From Gemmobacter megaterium (lineage in GTDB: Bacteria; Pseudomonadota; Alphaproteobacteria; Rhodobacterales; Rhodobacteraceae), in contig NZ_FTOT01000001.1 in NCBI RefSeq assembly GCF_900156815.1, forward strand, positions 124,001-188,000: a stretch of 64,000 bases of DNA, given 5' to 3'. Below, one piece after another: positions 17,315 to 25,207 of this stretch. The translations under genes were made by a program, and so were the position numbers. The notes beneath the pieces are model-generated. The model was not told the origin of the DNA and did no database searches. It saw only the letters and a list, made by a program, of their open reading frames with translations. Each line of letters starts with the position of its first letter. Positions within the stretch are counted from its first letter, which is position 1.

Positions 17315-18130
17315 TCATGGATCGGGCGCCTGCGACAGCACGGCCAGCGCCTCGGCATGGATGGTGGCATTCGCGGCGGCAAGGATGCGCCCGCCACCAT
17401 GGGCCGGCCGCCCTTGCCAGTCGGTGACGATACCGCCTGCCGCCTCGATCACCGCGATGGGGGCCACCACGTCATAGGTCTGCAATCCGGCTTCGACCAC
17501 CAGGTCGATCTGCCCCGCGGCGATCAGGCCATAGGCATAGCAATCCATGCCATAGCGCACGAGCCTGCACTGCCGCGCCAGCCGGTGAAAGGCCGCGCCT
17601 TCGGCGGGCGTGCCCACTTCGGGAAAGGTGGTGAACAGGATGGCCTGCGCCAGAGGGCGCGGCGCGCGGCTGCGCAATGGGGCGGTGCCCTGCGGCCCTG
17701 TCACCTGCGCCACGCCGGGCGCCCCGATGAAACGCTCGCCGATATAGGGCTGGTCGATGATGCCAAGCACCGGGCCGGTGGCATCGGTGACGCCGATCAG
17801 CACGCCCCAGGTGGGCGTTCCCGAGAGATAGGCCCTGGTCCCGTCGATCGGATCCAGCACCCAGGTCAGCCCGCTGGTGCCCGCTGTCAGGCCGCGCTCT
17901 TCGCCCAGAATGGCGTCATCGGGCCGCAACTGCGCCAGAAGCGCCCGCATCGCATCTTCCGAGGCCCGATCCGCCTCTGTCACCGGATCAAAGCGGTCGG
18001 TTTCCTTGCTGTCGGCCGCCAGATCTGTCCGGCGGAAATGCGCCAGCGTGGCCACCCGCGCCGCATCGGCCAGGGTTTCGGCCACGGCCACCAGTTCGGC
18101 AGCGGTCTGTGCATCGCGTTGAGGGATCAT
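17315..18130 (-). CDS. hisN: Histidinol-phosphatase of the inositol monophosphatase family
   Basis: A 271-residue magnesium-dependent phosphatase. The metal ligands are in GEERG (about 77-81), WVLDPIDGTRAY (about 90-101) and the C-terminal motif YDVVAPIAVIEAAGG. The pattern matches the HisN branch that removes phosphate from histidinol phosphate in alphaproteobacteria and actinobacteria, rather than general inositol phosphatases. An IMPase or CysQ-like role is not excluded by sequence alone. No HisB-type phosphatase is in the window. A perfect 8-bp hairpin without a T tract (18154-18174) lies just upstream of its start. Confidence 0.85.
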   Translation of the reverse strand: MIPQRDAQTAAELVAVAETLADAARVATLAHFRRTDLAADSKETDRFDPVTEADRASEDAMRALLAQLRPDDAILGEERGLTAGTSGLTWVLDPIDGTRAYLSGTPTWGVLIGVTDATGPVLGIIDQPYIGERFIGAPGVAQVTGPQGTAPLRSRAPRPLAQAILFTTFPEVGTPAEGAAFHRLARQCRLVRYGMDCYAYGLIAAGQIDLVVEAGLQTYDVVAPIAVIEAAGGIVTDWQGRPAHGGGRILAAANATIHAEALAVLSQAPDP

Positions 18131-18210
18131 TGCGGCCTCCGGTCCGTTGTTCCCTGCCGCGGCTAGCGCGGCAGGGGCAGGGCGGTCAAGCCCGCAGTCC
18201 GGGGCCGGGG

Positions 18211-18573
18211 TCAGGCCGCCGACGTATCCGACAGCACGCGTGCCAGATCGAACAGCCGCCGCCGCTGTGCTTCGGGGATGCTGTAATAGGCGCGGATCAG
18301 CTCCATCGCCTCCTTGTCGCCCATCAGATCTCCTGCGGGGTGCGGCGTCTCGGCGGCATCCAGCCCGTCAAAGAAAAAGCTGACCGGCACCTCCATCTCG
18401 CGCGAGATATCGTACAGCCGCGAGGCGCTGACCCGGTTCATGCCGGTTTCGTATTTCTGGATCTGCTGGAACTTGATACCCACACGGTCGGCCAGTTGTT
18501 GTTGTGTCATCCCCACCATCCAGCGGCGGTGACGGATGCGTTTGCCGACATGAGCGTCTACTGGGTGCTTCAT
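18211..18573 (-). CDS. XRE-family transcriptional regulator
   Basis: A 120-residue DNA-binding protein with an N-terminal helix-turn-helix of the Cro/CI type (residues about 8-63; MTQQQLADRVGIKFQQIQKYE is the recognition core). A short helical C-terminal part (AMELIRAYYSIPEAQRRRLFDLAR) probably dimerises. Small regulators of this type are very common in Rhodobacteraceae. The region between it and the divergent quinone oxidoreductase gene contains repeated TTGCA-N3-TGCAA sites and an FNR-like site, so it may regulate itself and its neighbour; this is inference. Confidence 0.88.
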   Translation of the reverse strand: MKHPVDAHVGKRIRHRRWMVGMTQQQLADRVGIKFQQIQKYETGMNRVSASRLYDISREMEVPVSFFFDGLDAAETPHPAGDLMGDKEAMELIRAYYSIPEAQRRRLFDLARVLSDTSAA

Positions 18574-18673
18574 GGTACTTTCCCTTCCCGGACCTCGTTA
18601 CCTTAGGGCCAACACTCGCGGCCCTGGAAAGATTTGTTTCATATTTTTCCCGCACTGCAAGGAATCTGACGGC

Positions 18674-18687
18674 TTGATGCCCGTCAA
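18674..18687. promoter_or_regulatory. Possible FNR/FnrL-type site
   Basis: TTGATGCCCGTCAA fits the relaxed TTGA-N6-TCAA form, with one full half (TTGAT) and one relaxed half. It is about 107 bp upstream of the XRE start and 222 bp upstream of qor. Confidence 0.35.
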
Positions 18688-18775
18688 GGTAGCAGATTTT
18701 CGCGTCAGACAAGGGAAACCCACGTTATGGCTGTTATCTTTTGGGCATTTTACCCGCCAAGGGTTGAGTGAGGCT

Positions 18776-18840
18776 TTGCATTTTGCAAAAATCGCTGCAT
18801 TTTGCGAATTGGCAGGTCGCGCATAAATTGCATTCTGCAA
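18776..18840. repeat. Three TTGCA-N3-TGCAA repeats, probable operator array
   Basis: Perfect copies TTGCATTTTGCAA (18776-18788) and TTGCATTCTGCAA (18828-18840) flank a degenerate copy CTGCATTTTGCGA (18795-18807). Each is a 5-bp inverted repeat around three T-rich bases. A lone TTGCAA follows at 18850-18855. The array sits 63 bp upstream of the qor ATG. Confidence 0.6.
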
Positions 18841-18902
18841 GCGCTGGTCTTGCAATACCCAAGCCGCTACCGTCCGGGGCGACCAATCACAGGGGGATTC
18901 TC

Positions 18903-19862
18903 ATGCGTGCCTATCGTGTCATGGACTTTGGCGGCAAGGCCGGGCTGACAGAGATCGACCGGCCCGAACCCGGCCCCGGCGAGGTTCTGTTGCGCATCGC
19001 CGCCTGTGGTCTCAACTTTGCCGATCTGCTGATGGTCAAGGGCGAATACCAGGAACGCCCCGATCCGCCCTTTACCCTTGGCATGGAAGTGGCGGGCCGG
19101 GTCGAGGCCCTTGGCGCGGGTGTCTCGGGCCTGGCGCCGGGCGATCGCGTGGCGGTCTTTGCCGGGCAGGGCGGCCTGGCCGAATGGGGCGTGTTCCCGG
19201 CCGATCGGTGCGTGCGCCTGCCCGATGTGATGCCGTTCGACCATGCGGCGGCCTTTCTCATCACCTATGGCACCTCGCATCTGGCGCTGAAACACCGCGC
19301 GCGCCTGCAACCCGGCGAAACGCTGCTGGTCACGGGTGCGGCTGGCGGGGTCGGATTGACGGCGGTGGAAATCGGCAAGGCCATGGGCGCAAGGGTCATC
19401 GCTTCGGCGCGTGGCGCCGACAAGCTTGCGGTGGCGCAGGCGGCGGGTGCCGATCACCTGATCGACAGCGATGGCGCGGATCTGCGTGCCGCGGTCAAGG
19501 CGCTTGGCGGGGCGGATGTGGTCTATGATGCGATCGGTGGCGATACGTTCATGGCCGCGCTGCGGGCCACCAACCCCGAGGGCCGCTTGCTGCCCATCGG
19601 TTTTGCCGGGGGCGCGGTGCCACAGATCCCGGCCAACCTGCTGCTGGTCAAGAACCTGACGGTGATGGGGGTGTATTGGGGCGGCTACATGGCGTTCAAA
19701 CCCCGGATCTTGGCCGACAGCATTGCCGAACTGATGGGCATGTATGCGGCGGGCCAGCTCAAACCCCATATCGGCCAGACCCTGCCGCTAGACCGCGCCG
19801 AGGAGGCGATGGACCTGCTGCGCAGCCGCAAGTCCACTGGCAAGGTCGTGGTCACGATGTAG
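18903..19862 (+). CDS. NADPH:quinone oxidoreductase (zinc-free MDR family)
   Basis: A 319-residue medium-chain dehydrogenase/reductase of the quinone oxidoreductase branch. The N-terminal GroES-like part has ACGLNFADLLMVKGEY instead of zinc ligands, and the Rossmann motif is TGAAGGVGLTAVEIGKAMGA (about 143-162). The end RKSTGKVVV is typical for the family. It reduces quinones or enoyl-type substrates with NADPH. GGGGG six bases before the ATG serves as ribosome-binding site. The gene is preceded by the repeated TTGCA-N3-TGCAA array, so it is probably under specific control. It converges on the LysR gene at 19957. Confidence 0.88.
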   Translation: MRAYRVMDFGGKAGLTEIDRPEPGPGEVLLRIAACGLNFADLLMVKGEYQERPDPPFTLGMEVAGRVEALGAGVSGLAPGDRVAVFAGQGGLAEWGVFPADRCVRLPDVMPFDHAAAFLITYGTSHLALKHRARLQPGETLLVTGAAGGVGLTAVEIGKAMGARVIASARGADKLAVAQAAGADHLIDSDGADLRAAVKALGGADVVYDAIGGDTFMAALRATNPEGRLLPIGFAGGAVPQIPANLLLVKNLTVMGVYWGGYMAFKPRILADSIAELMGMYAAGQLKPHIGQTLPLDRAEEAMDLLRSRKSTGKVVVTM

Positions 19863-19956
19863 CGGCGGGGGCTGTTCGCCCGGATCCGGATCTGCCGCAG
19901 GGGGCAAGCAAGGCTGTCAGCCGCCCTTTGCCCCGACGCGCCGTGATCCGCCGCCA

Positions 19957-20811
19957 TCACGGCGCGGCATATTCCTGCCGGATCATCGCGGCCAGTGCGC
20001 CCGCCGCATCGCCCTGGCCCGTGGCGGCCACATACAGGTTCACCTGTGTATGGCCCAGATCCGGCAGCGTCCCGCCATGCGCCACCCGCTGGATTTCGCG
20101 CGGTTCCGCCCCCTCGACCAGAACATGGACCGCCAGATCGGCCGACAGCGAAGCTTCGATCGACCGTGTGGTTTCCGATTCCGCCGCCATCACCCAGGGA
20201 ATCCCGGCCCGGTCCAGCGCCGCCTGCACATGGGTGCGGAAGATGCAGTTGTATTCAAAGGCCAGCGGCAGGGGGCGTTGCTTCCAGGCATTGCCGCCTG
20301 GCGCCCCGACCCAGATCAGCGGGATCGACCGCAGCGTCTCGCCCCCCGGATCGGCGACATCCTCGGTGGTCAGGATCACGTCGCATTCGCCCAGTTCGAA
20401 CAGCCGCTTCAGCCGACGGGTATAGGAAGAGACCAGCGTGACGCGCATCTTGGGGTAATCCTGGGCAAACCGGCGCAGCACGCGGGGGATCGCCGGATAG
20501 ACGATATCCGACGGCACCCCCAGCACCACCTCGCCTTCAAAGCTCTGGCCGGTCAGCCGCGCCAGCGCCTCGTCATTCAGGTTCAGCATCCGCCGGGCAT
20601 AGCCCAGCAATTGTTCGCCCGCAGCCGTCAGCGCCACCCCGCGCCCCGCACGATCCATCAGATCGACACCCAGCGCCTCTTCCAGCCGCTTGAGTTGCAT
20701 CGAAACCGCGGATTGCGTCAGATTGAGGAAACCGGCGGCCCGCGTGACGCCGCCGGCATCGGCGATAGCCACGAAACTGCGCAGGGAGGTGAGGTCGAGT
20801 TGGCGCGGCAT
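19957..20811 (-). CDS. LysR-family transcriptional regulator
   Basis: A 284-residue LysR protein. The N-terminal winged helix-turn-helix covers about 5-64 (LDLTSLRSFVAIADAGGVTRAAGFLNLTQ), and the periplasmic-binding-protein-like effector domain begins near 90 (GEVVLGVPSDIVYPAIP). The start is the ATG of MPRQLDL; eleven more codons are open upstream but lie in the promoter. A dyad with LysR-box geometry (TTCA-N9-TGAA) lies 33 bp upstream, between it and the divergent DUF1127 gene. The target and ligand are unknown. Confidence 0.9.
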   Translation of the reverse strand: MPRQLDLTSLRSFVAIADAGGVTRAAGFLNLTQSAVSMQLKRLEEALGVDLMDRAGRGVALTAAGEQLLGYARRMLNLNDEALARLTGQSFEGEVVLGVPSDIVYPAIPRVLRRFAQDYPKMRVTLVSSYTRRLKRLFELGECDVILTTEDVADPGGETLRSIPLIWVGAPGGNAWKQRPLPLAFEYNCIFRTHVQAALDRAGIPWVMAAESETTRSIEASLSADLAVHVLVEGAEPREIQRVAHGGTLPDLGHTQVNLYVAATGQGDAAGALAAMIRQEYAAP

Positions 20812-20843
20812 ATCACAAATCCTGATGATATTCTTCAAAACCA

Positions 20844-20860
20844 TTCACTTTTACAATGAA
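20844..20860. promoter_or_regulatory. LysR-type dyad between LysR and DUF1127 genes
   Basis: TTCACTTTTACAATGAA has 4-bp arms TTCA/TGAA with T-N11-A geometry, as in LysR boxes. It lies midway between the two divergent starts. Confidence 0.4.
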
Positions 20861-20934
20861 CGATATTCTGGCACAAGGATCAAGACATTTGATGGTCCGG
20901 CGAATCGGATCACGATACCTGAAAGGATACGACC

Positions 20935-21162
20935 ATGTTTGCCTCGCTCCACACCTCGTCCCTCGCGCTTGGCCGCGTCGAGCGGCAGGGCAAGCGCGGC
21001 CTGTTCGCGCGGGTGCGCGACGCCATGACGCTGTCGGCGCAGCGCCGTCAACTTGCCGCGCTGGACGATGCCCTGCTGGCCGATATCGGCCTGAGCCGCC
21101 AGCAGGCGCTGACCGAGGCCGCGCGCAGCGCTTGGGATGTGCCGCGCCACTGGCTGCGCTGA
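20935..21162 (+). CDS. DUF1127 (YjiS-like) small protein
   Basis: A 75-residue protein with a C-terminal DUF1127 domain: RRQLAALDDALLADIGLSRQQALTEA at about 39-64, followed by a tryptophan-containing arginine end. Such small basic proteins are abundant in Rhodobacteraceae, and arginine-rich DUF1127 proteins have been linked to phosphate and RNA metabolism in related alphaproteobacteria. AAAGGA at about 20921-20926 is the ribosome-binding site. It is divergent from the LysR gene and probably under that regulator or a stress promoter. Confidence 0.85.
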   Translation: MFASLHTSSLALGRVERQGKRGLFARVRDAMTLSAQRRQLAALDDALLADIGLSRQQALTEAARSAWDVPRHWLR

Positions 21163-21288
21163 TCACATTCAATTCATGTTCCGGTGTCGGAACTGCTTGA
21201 ATTTCCGGGGTTCCGCCCCGATATTGATGTCAGACGCCTGTGTGATCCTGCACAGGCGGCTTTCGCCATGACTGACGGAGGCTGACCA

Positions 21289-22068
21289 ATGGCAGACTAT
21301 CAGACGATCCGTGCAGGATCTGTCGGTGCACAGAACGTACGGATCGACGAGGGCCTCAAGGCCCATATGAACAAGGTTTACGGGCTGATGTCCGTGGCCA
21401 TGCTGCTGACCGGCGGCGCGGCCTGGGCAATCTCCGGCCTTTCCGTGACAACCGACCCCTCGGCCGCCGTGGCCGAAATGGGCAATGGCAAGTATCTGAC
21501 GCAGCTTGGCTATGCGCTTTATGCCTCGCCGCTGAAATGGCTGATCATGTTCGCCCCGCTGCTGATGGTGTTCGGCTTTGGCGCGATGATCAACCGCATG
21601 TCCGCAGCCACCGCGCAACTGGTGTTCTACGTCTATGCGGCCGTGATGGGCCTGTCGCTGTCGTCGATCTTTCTGGTCTATACCGGCACGTCGATCGCCC
21701 ATACCTTCCTTGTGACGGCCATCGCCTTTGCGGGCCTGTCGCTGTATGGCTACACCACCAAGCGCGACCTGTCCGGCATGGGCACCTTCCTGATGATGGG
21801 GCTGATCGGCCTGATCGTCGCGATGATCGTGAACATCTTCATCGCCTCCTCGGCATTGCAGTTTGCAATCTCGGTGATCGGCGTGCTGATCTTTGCCGGT
21901 CTGACGGCCTATGACACCCAGTCGATCAAGACGGAATATATCGCCCATGCCCAGCATGGCGATACCGAATGGCTGGGCAAGGCGGCGATCATGGGCGCGC
22001 TGCGCCTGTACCTCGACTTCCTCAACATGTTCATGTTCCTGCTGCAATTCCTGGGCAACCGGGAATAA
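21289..22068 (+). CDS. Bax inhibitor-1/YccA family membrane protein
   Basis: A 259-residue inner-membrane protein with seven hydrophobic segments, a cytoplasmic N-terminus (VRIDEGLKAHMNKVYGLM) and the family end in which an acidic residue lies in the last membrane helix region (LTAYDTQSIK and LRLYLDFLNMFMFLLQFLG). Family members form pH-sensitive calcium-leak channels or modulate FtsH. TGACGGAGG about seven bases upstream is a strong ribosome-binding site. A 7-bp hairpin (21236-21257) lies in the leader. A strong terminator follows. Confidence 0.93.
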   Translation: MADYQTIRAGSVGAQNVRIDEGLKAHMNKVYGLMSVAMLLTGGAAWAISGLSVTTDPSAAVAEMGNGKYLTQLGYALYASPLKWLIMFAPLLMVFGFGAMINRMSAATAQLVFYVYAAVMGLSLSSIFLVYTGTSIAHTFLVTAIAFAGLSLYGYTTKRDLSGMGTFLMMGLIGLIVAMIVNIFIASSALQFAISVIGVLIFAGLTAYDTQSIKTEYIAHAQHGDTEWLGKAAIMGALRLYLDFLNMFMFLLQFLGNRE

Positions 22069-22091
22069 GCTGTCAGGACAGATACAGTGGA

Positions 22092-22118
22092 GCCGGTGCG
22101 ACAACGCGCCGGCTTTTT
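22092..22118 (+). terminator. Intrinsic terminator of the Bax-inhibitor-like gene
   Basis: A nine-pair stem with one G-T wobble (22092-22100 with 22105-22113), loop ACAA, is followed by five T. Confidence 0.85.
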
Positions 22119-22141
22119 CATTGCGCAAGCTGACAGGTGGA

Positions 22142-22211
22142 GGGGGGCAGTCTGCCCCCCTCTTGGCCTGGCGGCCAATTCACCCCCCGAGGGTATTTGT
22201 GGCAAGATGAA
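22142..22211 (-). repeat. Structured intergenic repeat, copy A
   Basis: Read on the minus strand it begins TTCATCTTGCCACAAATACC just after the monooxygenase gene stop and then has two hairpins. These are TTGGCC/GGCCAA (22163-22178) and GGGGGGCAG/CTGCCCCCC (22142-22160). The copy at 60693-60763 shares the leading block and has both hairpins with different but still complementary stems. Confidence 0.75.
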
Positions 22212-22233
22212 GGTGCAGGGGCGGTCTGGCCCC

Positions 22234-22506
22234 TCAGCCTTCGGTGAGGGTGTAGTCGCGGCGGATGCCTGCGCTGGCGCTGGCCCAGACGCTGGCTGCC
22301 GTGCGACGCTGATGCGCCTCGAAGGCGGGGCGGTCGGTAAAGCGTTCACGCACCTGCCAGACCAACGGGTCGGCGGTGGGCGCCACATCAAAGGACAGGC
22401 AGCCGGGTTCGGCGCGGGTCAGGCGCAGGTGGTCGGGCAGATGGGCGCGGACGCGCGCCGCCTCCTCGGCTGTCGTGCAGCGAAGGAGGTCGGTGAGCGT
22501 GATCAT
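22234..22506 (-). CDS. Antibiotic biosynthesis monooxygenase-domain protein
   Basis: A 90-residue single ABM/dimeric alpha-beta barrel domain: [40 protein letters not shown], then [19 protein letters not shown], the usual order of strands and helices. Small ABM proteins act as quinol or haem-related monooxygenases or have unknown roles. The sequence here gives no substrate. It overlaps the end of guaA by four bases (ATGA) and should be co-translated with it. The structured repeat follows 22 bp after its stop. Confidence 0.8.
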   Translation of the reverse strand: MITLTDLLRCTTAEEAARVRAHLPDHLRLTRAEPGCLSFDVAPTADPLVWQVRERFTDRPAFEAHQRRTAASVWASASAGIRRDYTLTEG

Positions 22507-24059
22507 TCCAGCTCGATCGTGCCGGGCGGCTTGGAGGTGACGTCGTAGAACACCCGGTTCACGCCCTTGACCTCGTTGATGATCCGGGTGGCGGTTTCGC
22601 CAAGGAACTCATGGGTGAAGGGGTAGTAATCGGCGGTCATCCCATCGACGCTGGTGACAGCGCGCAGGCCGACGGCGAAATCATAGGTCCGGCCGTCGCC
22701 CATGACACCCACGGTGCGCATCGGCAGGATGGCGGCAAAGGCCTGCCAGATCTCGTCATAGAGGCCATGTTTGCGGATCTGGTCGATGTAGACCGCATCG
22801 GCGCGACGCAGGATGTCCAGTTTTTCGCGGGTGATCTCGCCGGGGCAGCGGATGGCAAGGCCGGGGCCGGGAAAGGGGTGGCGGCGGATGAATTTTTCCG
22901 GCAGGCCCAGTTCGCGGCCAAGCGCGCGCACCTCGTCCTTGAACAGTTCGCGCAGCGGTTCCACCAGCTTCATGCCCATCTTTTCGGGCAGCCCGCCGAC
23001 ATTGTGGTGCGACTTGATGGTGACCGAAGGACCGCCCGAGAACGACACCGATTCGATGACATCGGGGTAGAGCGTGCCCTGGGCCAGAAAGTCGGCGCCG
23101 CCGATGTCCTTGGCATGTTTGTCAAAGACCTCGATGAACAGGCGGCCGATGGTTTTGCGCTTGACCTCGGGGTCGCTGACCCCTTCCAGCGCGCCAAGGA
23201 ACAGGTCGGATTCATTGGCATGGATCAGCGGAAGATTGTACGCCTCGCGGAACATCGTGACGACTTCTTCGGCCTCGTTCAGGCGCAGCAGGCCATGGTC
23301 CACGAAGACGCAGGTCAGTTGTTCGCCGATCGCCTCGTGGATCAGGATGGCGGCGACCGAACTGTCGACCCCGCCCGACAGGGCGCAGATCACCTTGCGG
23401 TCGCCCACCTGTGCGCGGATCCGGGCGATCGCATCCTCGCGGTAGCTGGCCATTGTCCAGTCGCCGGTGAAGCCGGCCAGGCGAACGAAATTCTCGTAGA
23501 GTTTCGCGCCCTTGGGTGTGTGGTGCACCTCGGGGTGGAACTGTACGGCGTAGAAGTTGCGCGACACATCCGCCGTGATGGCAAAGGGCGCATTGGGCGA
23601 GGTGCCGTAAACGGTAAAGCCGGGTGCGATCTTTGACACATGGTCGCCGTGGCTCATCCAGACCTGTTCGCGGCCATCCGCGAACCAGCCGTCCAGGATG
23701 GGCAGCATATCATTGGCGGGCGTCACATAGGCACGGCCGAATTCGGCGGTGCCATGGCCCGATTCCACCAGGCCACCCAATTGGGTCATCATGGTCTGCT
23801 GGCCATAGCAGATGCCAAGCACCGGCACGCCAAAGGTCCACAGCGCCTCGGGCGCGCGGGGGCTGCCGGGGCGGGTCACACTGTCGGGGCCGCCCGACAG
23901 GATCACGGCCTTGGGCGCGAAGTCGCGCAGAAAGCCATCGTCCACCCGGTTGTAGGGGTGGATTTCGCAGTAGACGTTCAGCTCCCGCAGGCGCCGCGCG
24001 ATCAGCTGCGTCACTTGCGAACCGAAGTCGATGATGAGAAGGCGCTGGTGCTGGGTCAT
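22503..24059 (-). CDS. guaA: GMP synthase (glutamine-hydrolysing)
   Basis: Converts XMP to GMP with glutamine and ATP in the cytoplasm. The N-terminal class I glutamine amidotransferase domain has GICYGQQ with the nucleophile cysteine and FHPEVHHT with the catalytic histidine. The ATP pyrophosphatase loop SGGVDSS is near 230, and the C-terminal dimerisation domain ends in the conserved KPPGTIELE. The 518-residue length is normal. The gene is followed by the overlapping ABM gene. It is a core housekeeping gene with no sign of transfer. Confidence 0.97.
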   Translation of the reverse strand: MTQHQRLLIIDFGSQVTQLIARRLRELNVYCEIHPYNRVDDGFLRDFAPKAVILSGGPDSVTRPGSPRAPEALWTFGVPVLGICYGQQTMMTQLGGLVESGHGTAEFGRAYVTPANDMLPILDGWFADGREQVWMSHGDHVSKIAPGFTVYGTSPNAPFAITADVSRNFYAVQFHPEVHHTPKGAKLYENFVRLAGFTGDWTMASYREDAIARIRAQVGDRKVICALSGGVDSSVAAILIHEAIGEQLTCVFVDHGLLRLNEAEEVVTMFREAYNLPLIHANESDLFLGALEGVSDPEVKRKTIGRLFIEVFDKHAKDIGGADFLAQGTLYPDVIESVSFSGGPSVTIKSHHNVGGLPEKMGMKLVEPLRELFKDEVRALGRELGLPEKFIRRHPFPGPGLAIRCPGEITREKLDILRRADAVYIDQIRKHGLYDEIWQAFAAILPMRTVGVMGDGRTYDFAVGLRAVTSVDGMTADYYPFTHEFLGETATRIINEVKGVNRVFYDVTSKPPGTIELE

Positions 24060-24107
24060 GCGCCCGCGTAGCCCGCGAAACGCAGAATCGCAAGGGGGTG
24101 CGGTGCA

Positions 24108-24944
24108 CTAGAGCCGTGTCAGGACCACGCCGCCGACAATCAGCGCCGCAGCCAGTGCCTTGTTTGGGGTCATCCGTTCGCCAAAGACCAGCCAGCCGAT
24201 CAGGACCGCGAACAGGATGGAGGTTTCGCGCAAGGCAGCCACCAGCGCGATGGGCGCCACCGTCATGGCCCAGACAGAGATCGCATAGGCTCCGTAGGAG
24301 GCAACAGAGGCCGCGCCCCCCGTTGCCCAGGCGCGCGCGCCGCCGCCCAGCACGCCGCGCCCGCGCAGCGCCACCATTCCGGCGGCAAAGAGAATGCCAT
24401 CGACCACATAGATCCAGCCGACATAGGCGATGGCATCGCCCGACACCCGCGCGCCCATGCCGTCGATCAGCGTATAGCTGGCGGTGGCCAGCGCCGAGCC
24501 AAGGGCGTAGGGCAGCAGCCGGCGCGATTCGCCGTCGGTGAACACGCCGCGTGCCATGGTCAGGATCCCAAGCCCCAGCACGGCGATGCCGAGATATTCG
24601 ATGGGCCGCACCGCATCGGCCAGCAGGAACAGCCCGGCCAGCGCGGCAATCATCGGGGCTGCGCCACGCGCGATCGGATAGACCCGGCTGAGGTCGCCCA
24701 CCTCATAGGCATGGGCCAGAAAGAACTTGTAGCCGAAATGCGCGACCCCGGCGGCCAGCACCCAGGGCACGACATCGACCGGGGGCAGGGGGCGCAGCAC
24801 CACCACCGCAAGCCCGATGGGGATTTCCATCACCGACAGGATCACCATGGCCCCGATGCGCGAGGTGCCTACGCGGATCAAGGCGTTCCACAGCGCATGG
24901 AGCGCCGCCGCCCCCAGCACCGCCAGCAGCACACCAAGGGTCAT
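24108..24944 (-). CDS. EamA/DMT-family membrane transporter
   Basis: A 278-residue inner-membrane protein with ten predicted helices arranged as two EamA repeats (about 1-135 and 150-278). The second repeat ends with the typical LRETSILFAVLIGWLVFGERMTPNKALAAALIVGG. Drug/metabolite transporters of this type export amino acids or other metabolites; the substrate cannot be read from sequence. It lies 48 bp upstream of guaA on the same strand and may share its transcript. Confidence 0.88.
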   Translation of the reverse strand: MTLGVLLAVLGAAALHALWNALIRVGTSRIGAMVILSVMEIPIGLAVVVLRPLPPVDVVPWVLAAGVAHFGYKFFLAHAYEVGDLSRVYPIARGAAPMIAALAGLFLLADAVRPIEYLGIAVLGLGILTMARGVFTDGESRRLLPYALGSALATASYTLIDGMGARVSGDAIAYVGWIYVVDGILFAAGMVALRGRGVLGGGARAWATGGAASVASYGAYAISVWAMTVAPIALVAALRETSILFAVLIGWLVFGERMTPNKALAAALIVGGVVLTRL

Positions 24945-25111
24945 GTGGGGTCATCCATCCGTTGCAGAACCGTCGCACAGCTAGCGCGGCGGGCTCTGGG
25001 CGGCAAGGGGGCGACAGGCGTGACGGGCGGGGGGGCTGCGCCGCCAATCGCCGGAACCTTTCACGACGCGGTGCGTTGGCTTCGCAGCAACATCATCGAG
25101 GGAGCAGCGCC

Positions 25112-25189
25112 ATGAAAGGCATCTTTGCCTGGCTGATCGGTATTCCGATCCCGATCATCATCCTGTTGTATGTTCTGGATGTATTCTAG
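25112..25189 (+). CDS. Micro-protein: 25-residue hydrophobic peptide
   Basis: Tiny ORF with GAGGGAG seven bases before the ATG. The peptide begins MKGIFAWLIG, continues with a proline-containing isoleucine-leucine stretch and ends LYVLDVF, so it is nearly all one membrane segment with a single acidic residue near the end. The ribosome-binding site and amino-acid pattern argue for translation. I believe near-identical peptides occur in other Rhodobacteraceae but cannot check. It is convergent with glmM, whose stop lies 18 bp beyond. Function unknown. Confidence 0.6.
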   Translation: MKGIFAWLIGIPIPIIILLYVLDVF

Positions 25190-25207
25190 GGCGCTAGGCG
25201 CGGCGGG

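Larger units (their letters stand above)
18574..18902. other. Regulatory intergenic region between XRE gene and qor
   Basis: Divergent 329-bp region, clearly AT-richer than its surroundings. It holds an FNR-like site (18674-18687) and three TTGCA-N3-TGCAA repeats (18776-18840). No ORF with a ribosome-binding site is apparent. Frames on either strand lack coding character. Confidence 0.6.

Noticed and set aside
18154..18174. Perfect 8-bp hairpin CTGCCGCG/CGCGGCAG between the XRE gene and hisN, as a terminator
   Set aside because: No T tract follows on either strand and such GC dyads are frequent at this base composition.
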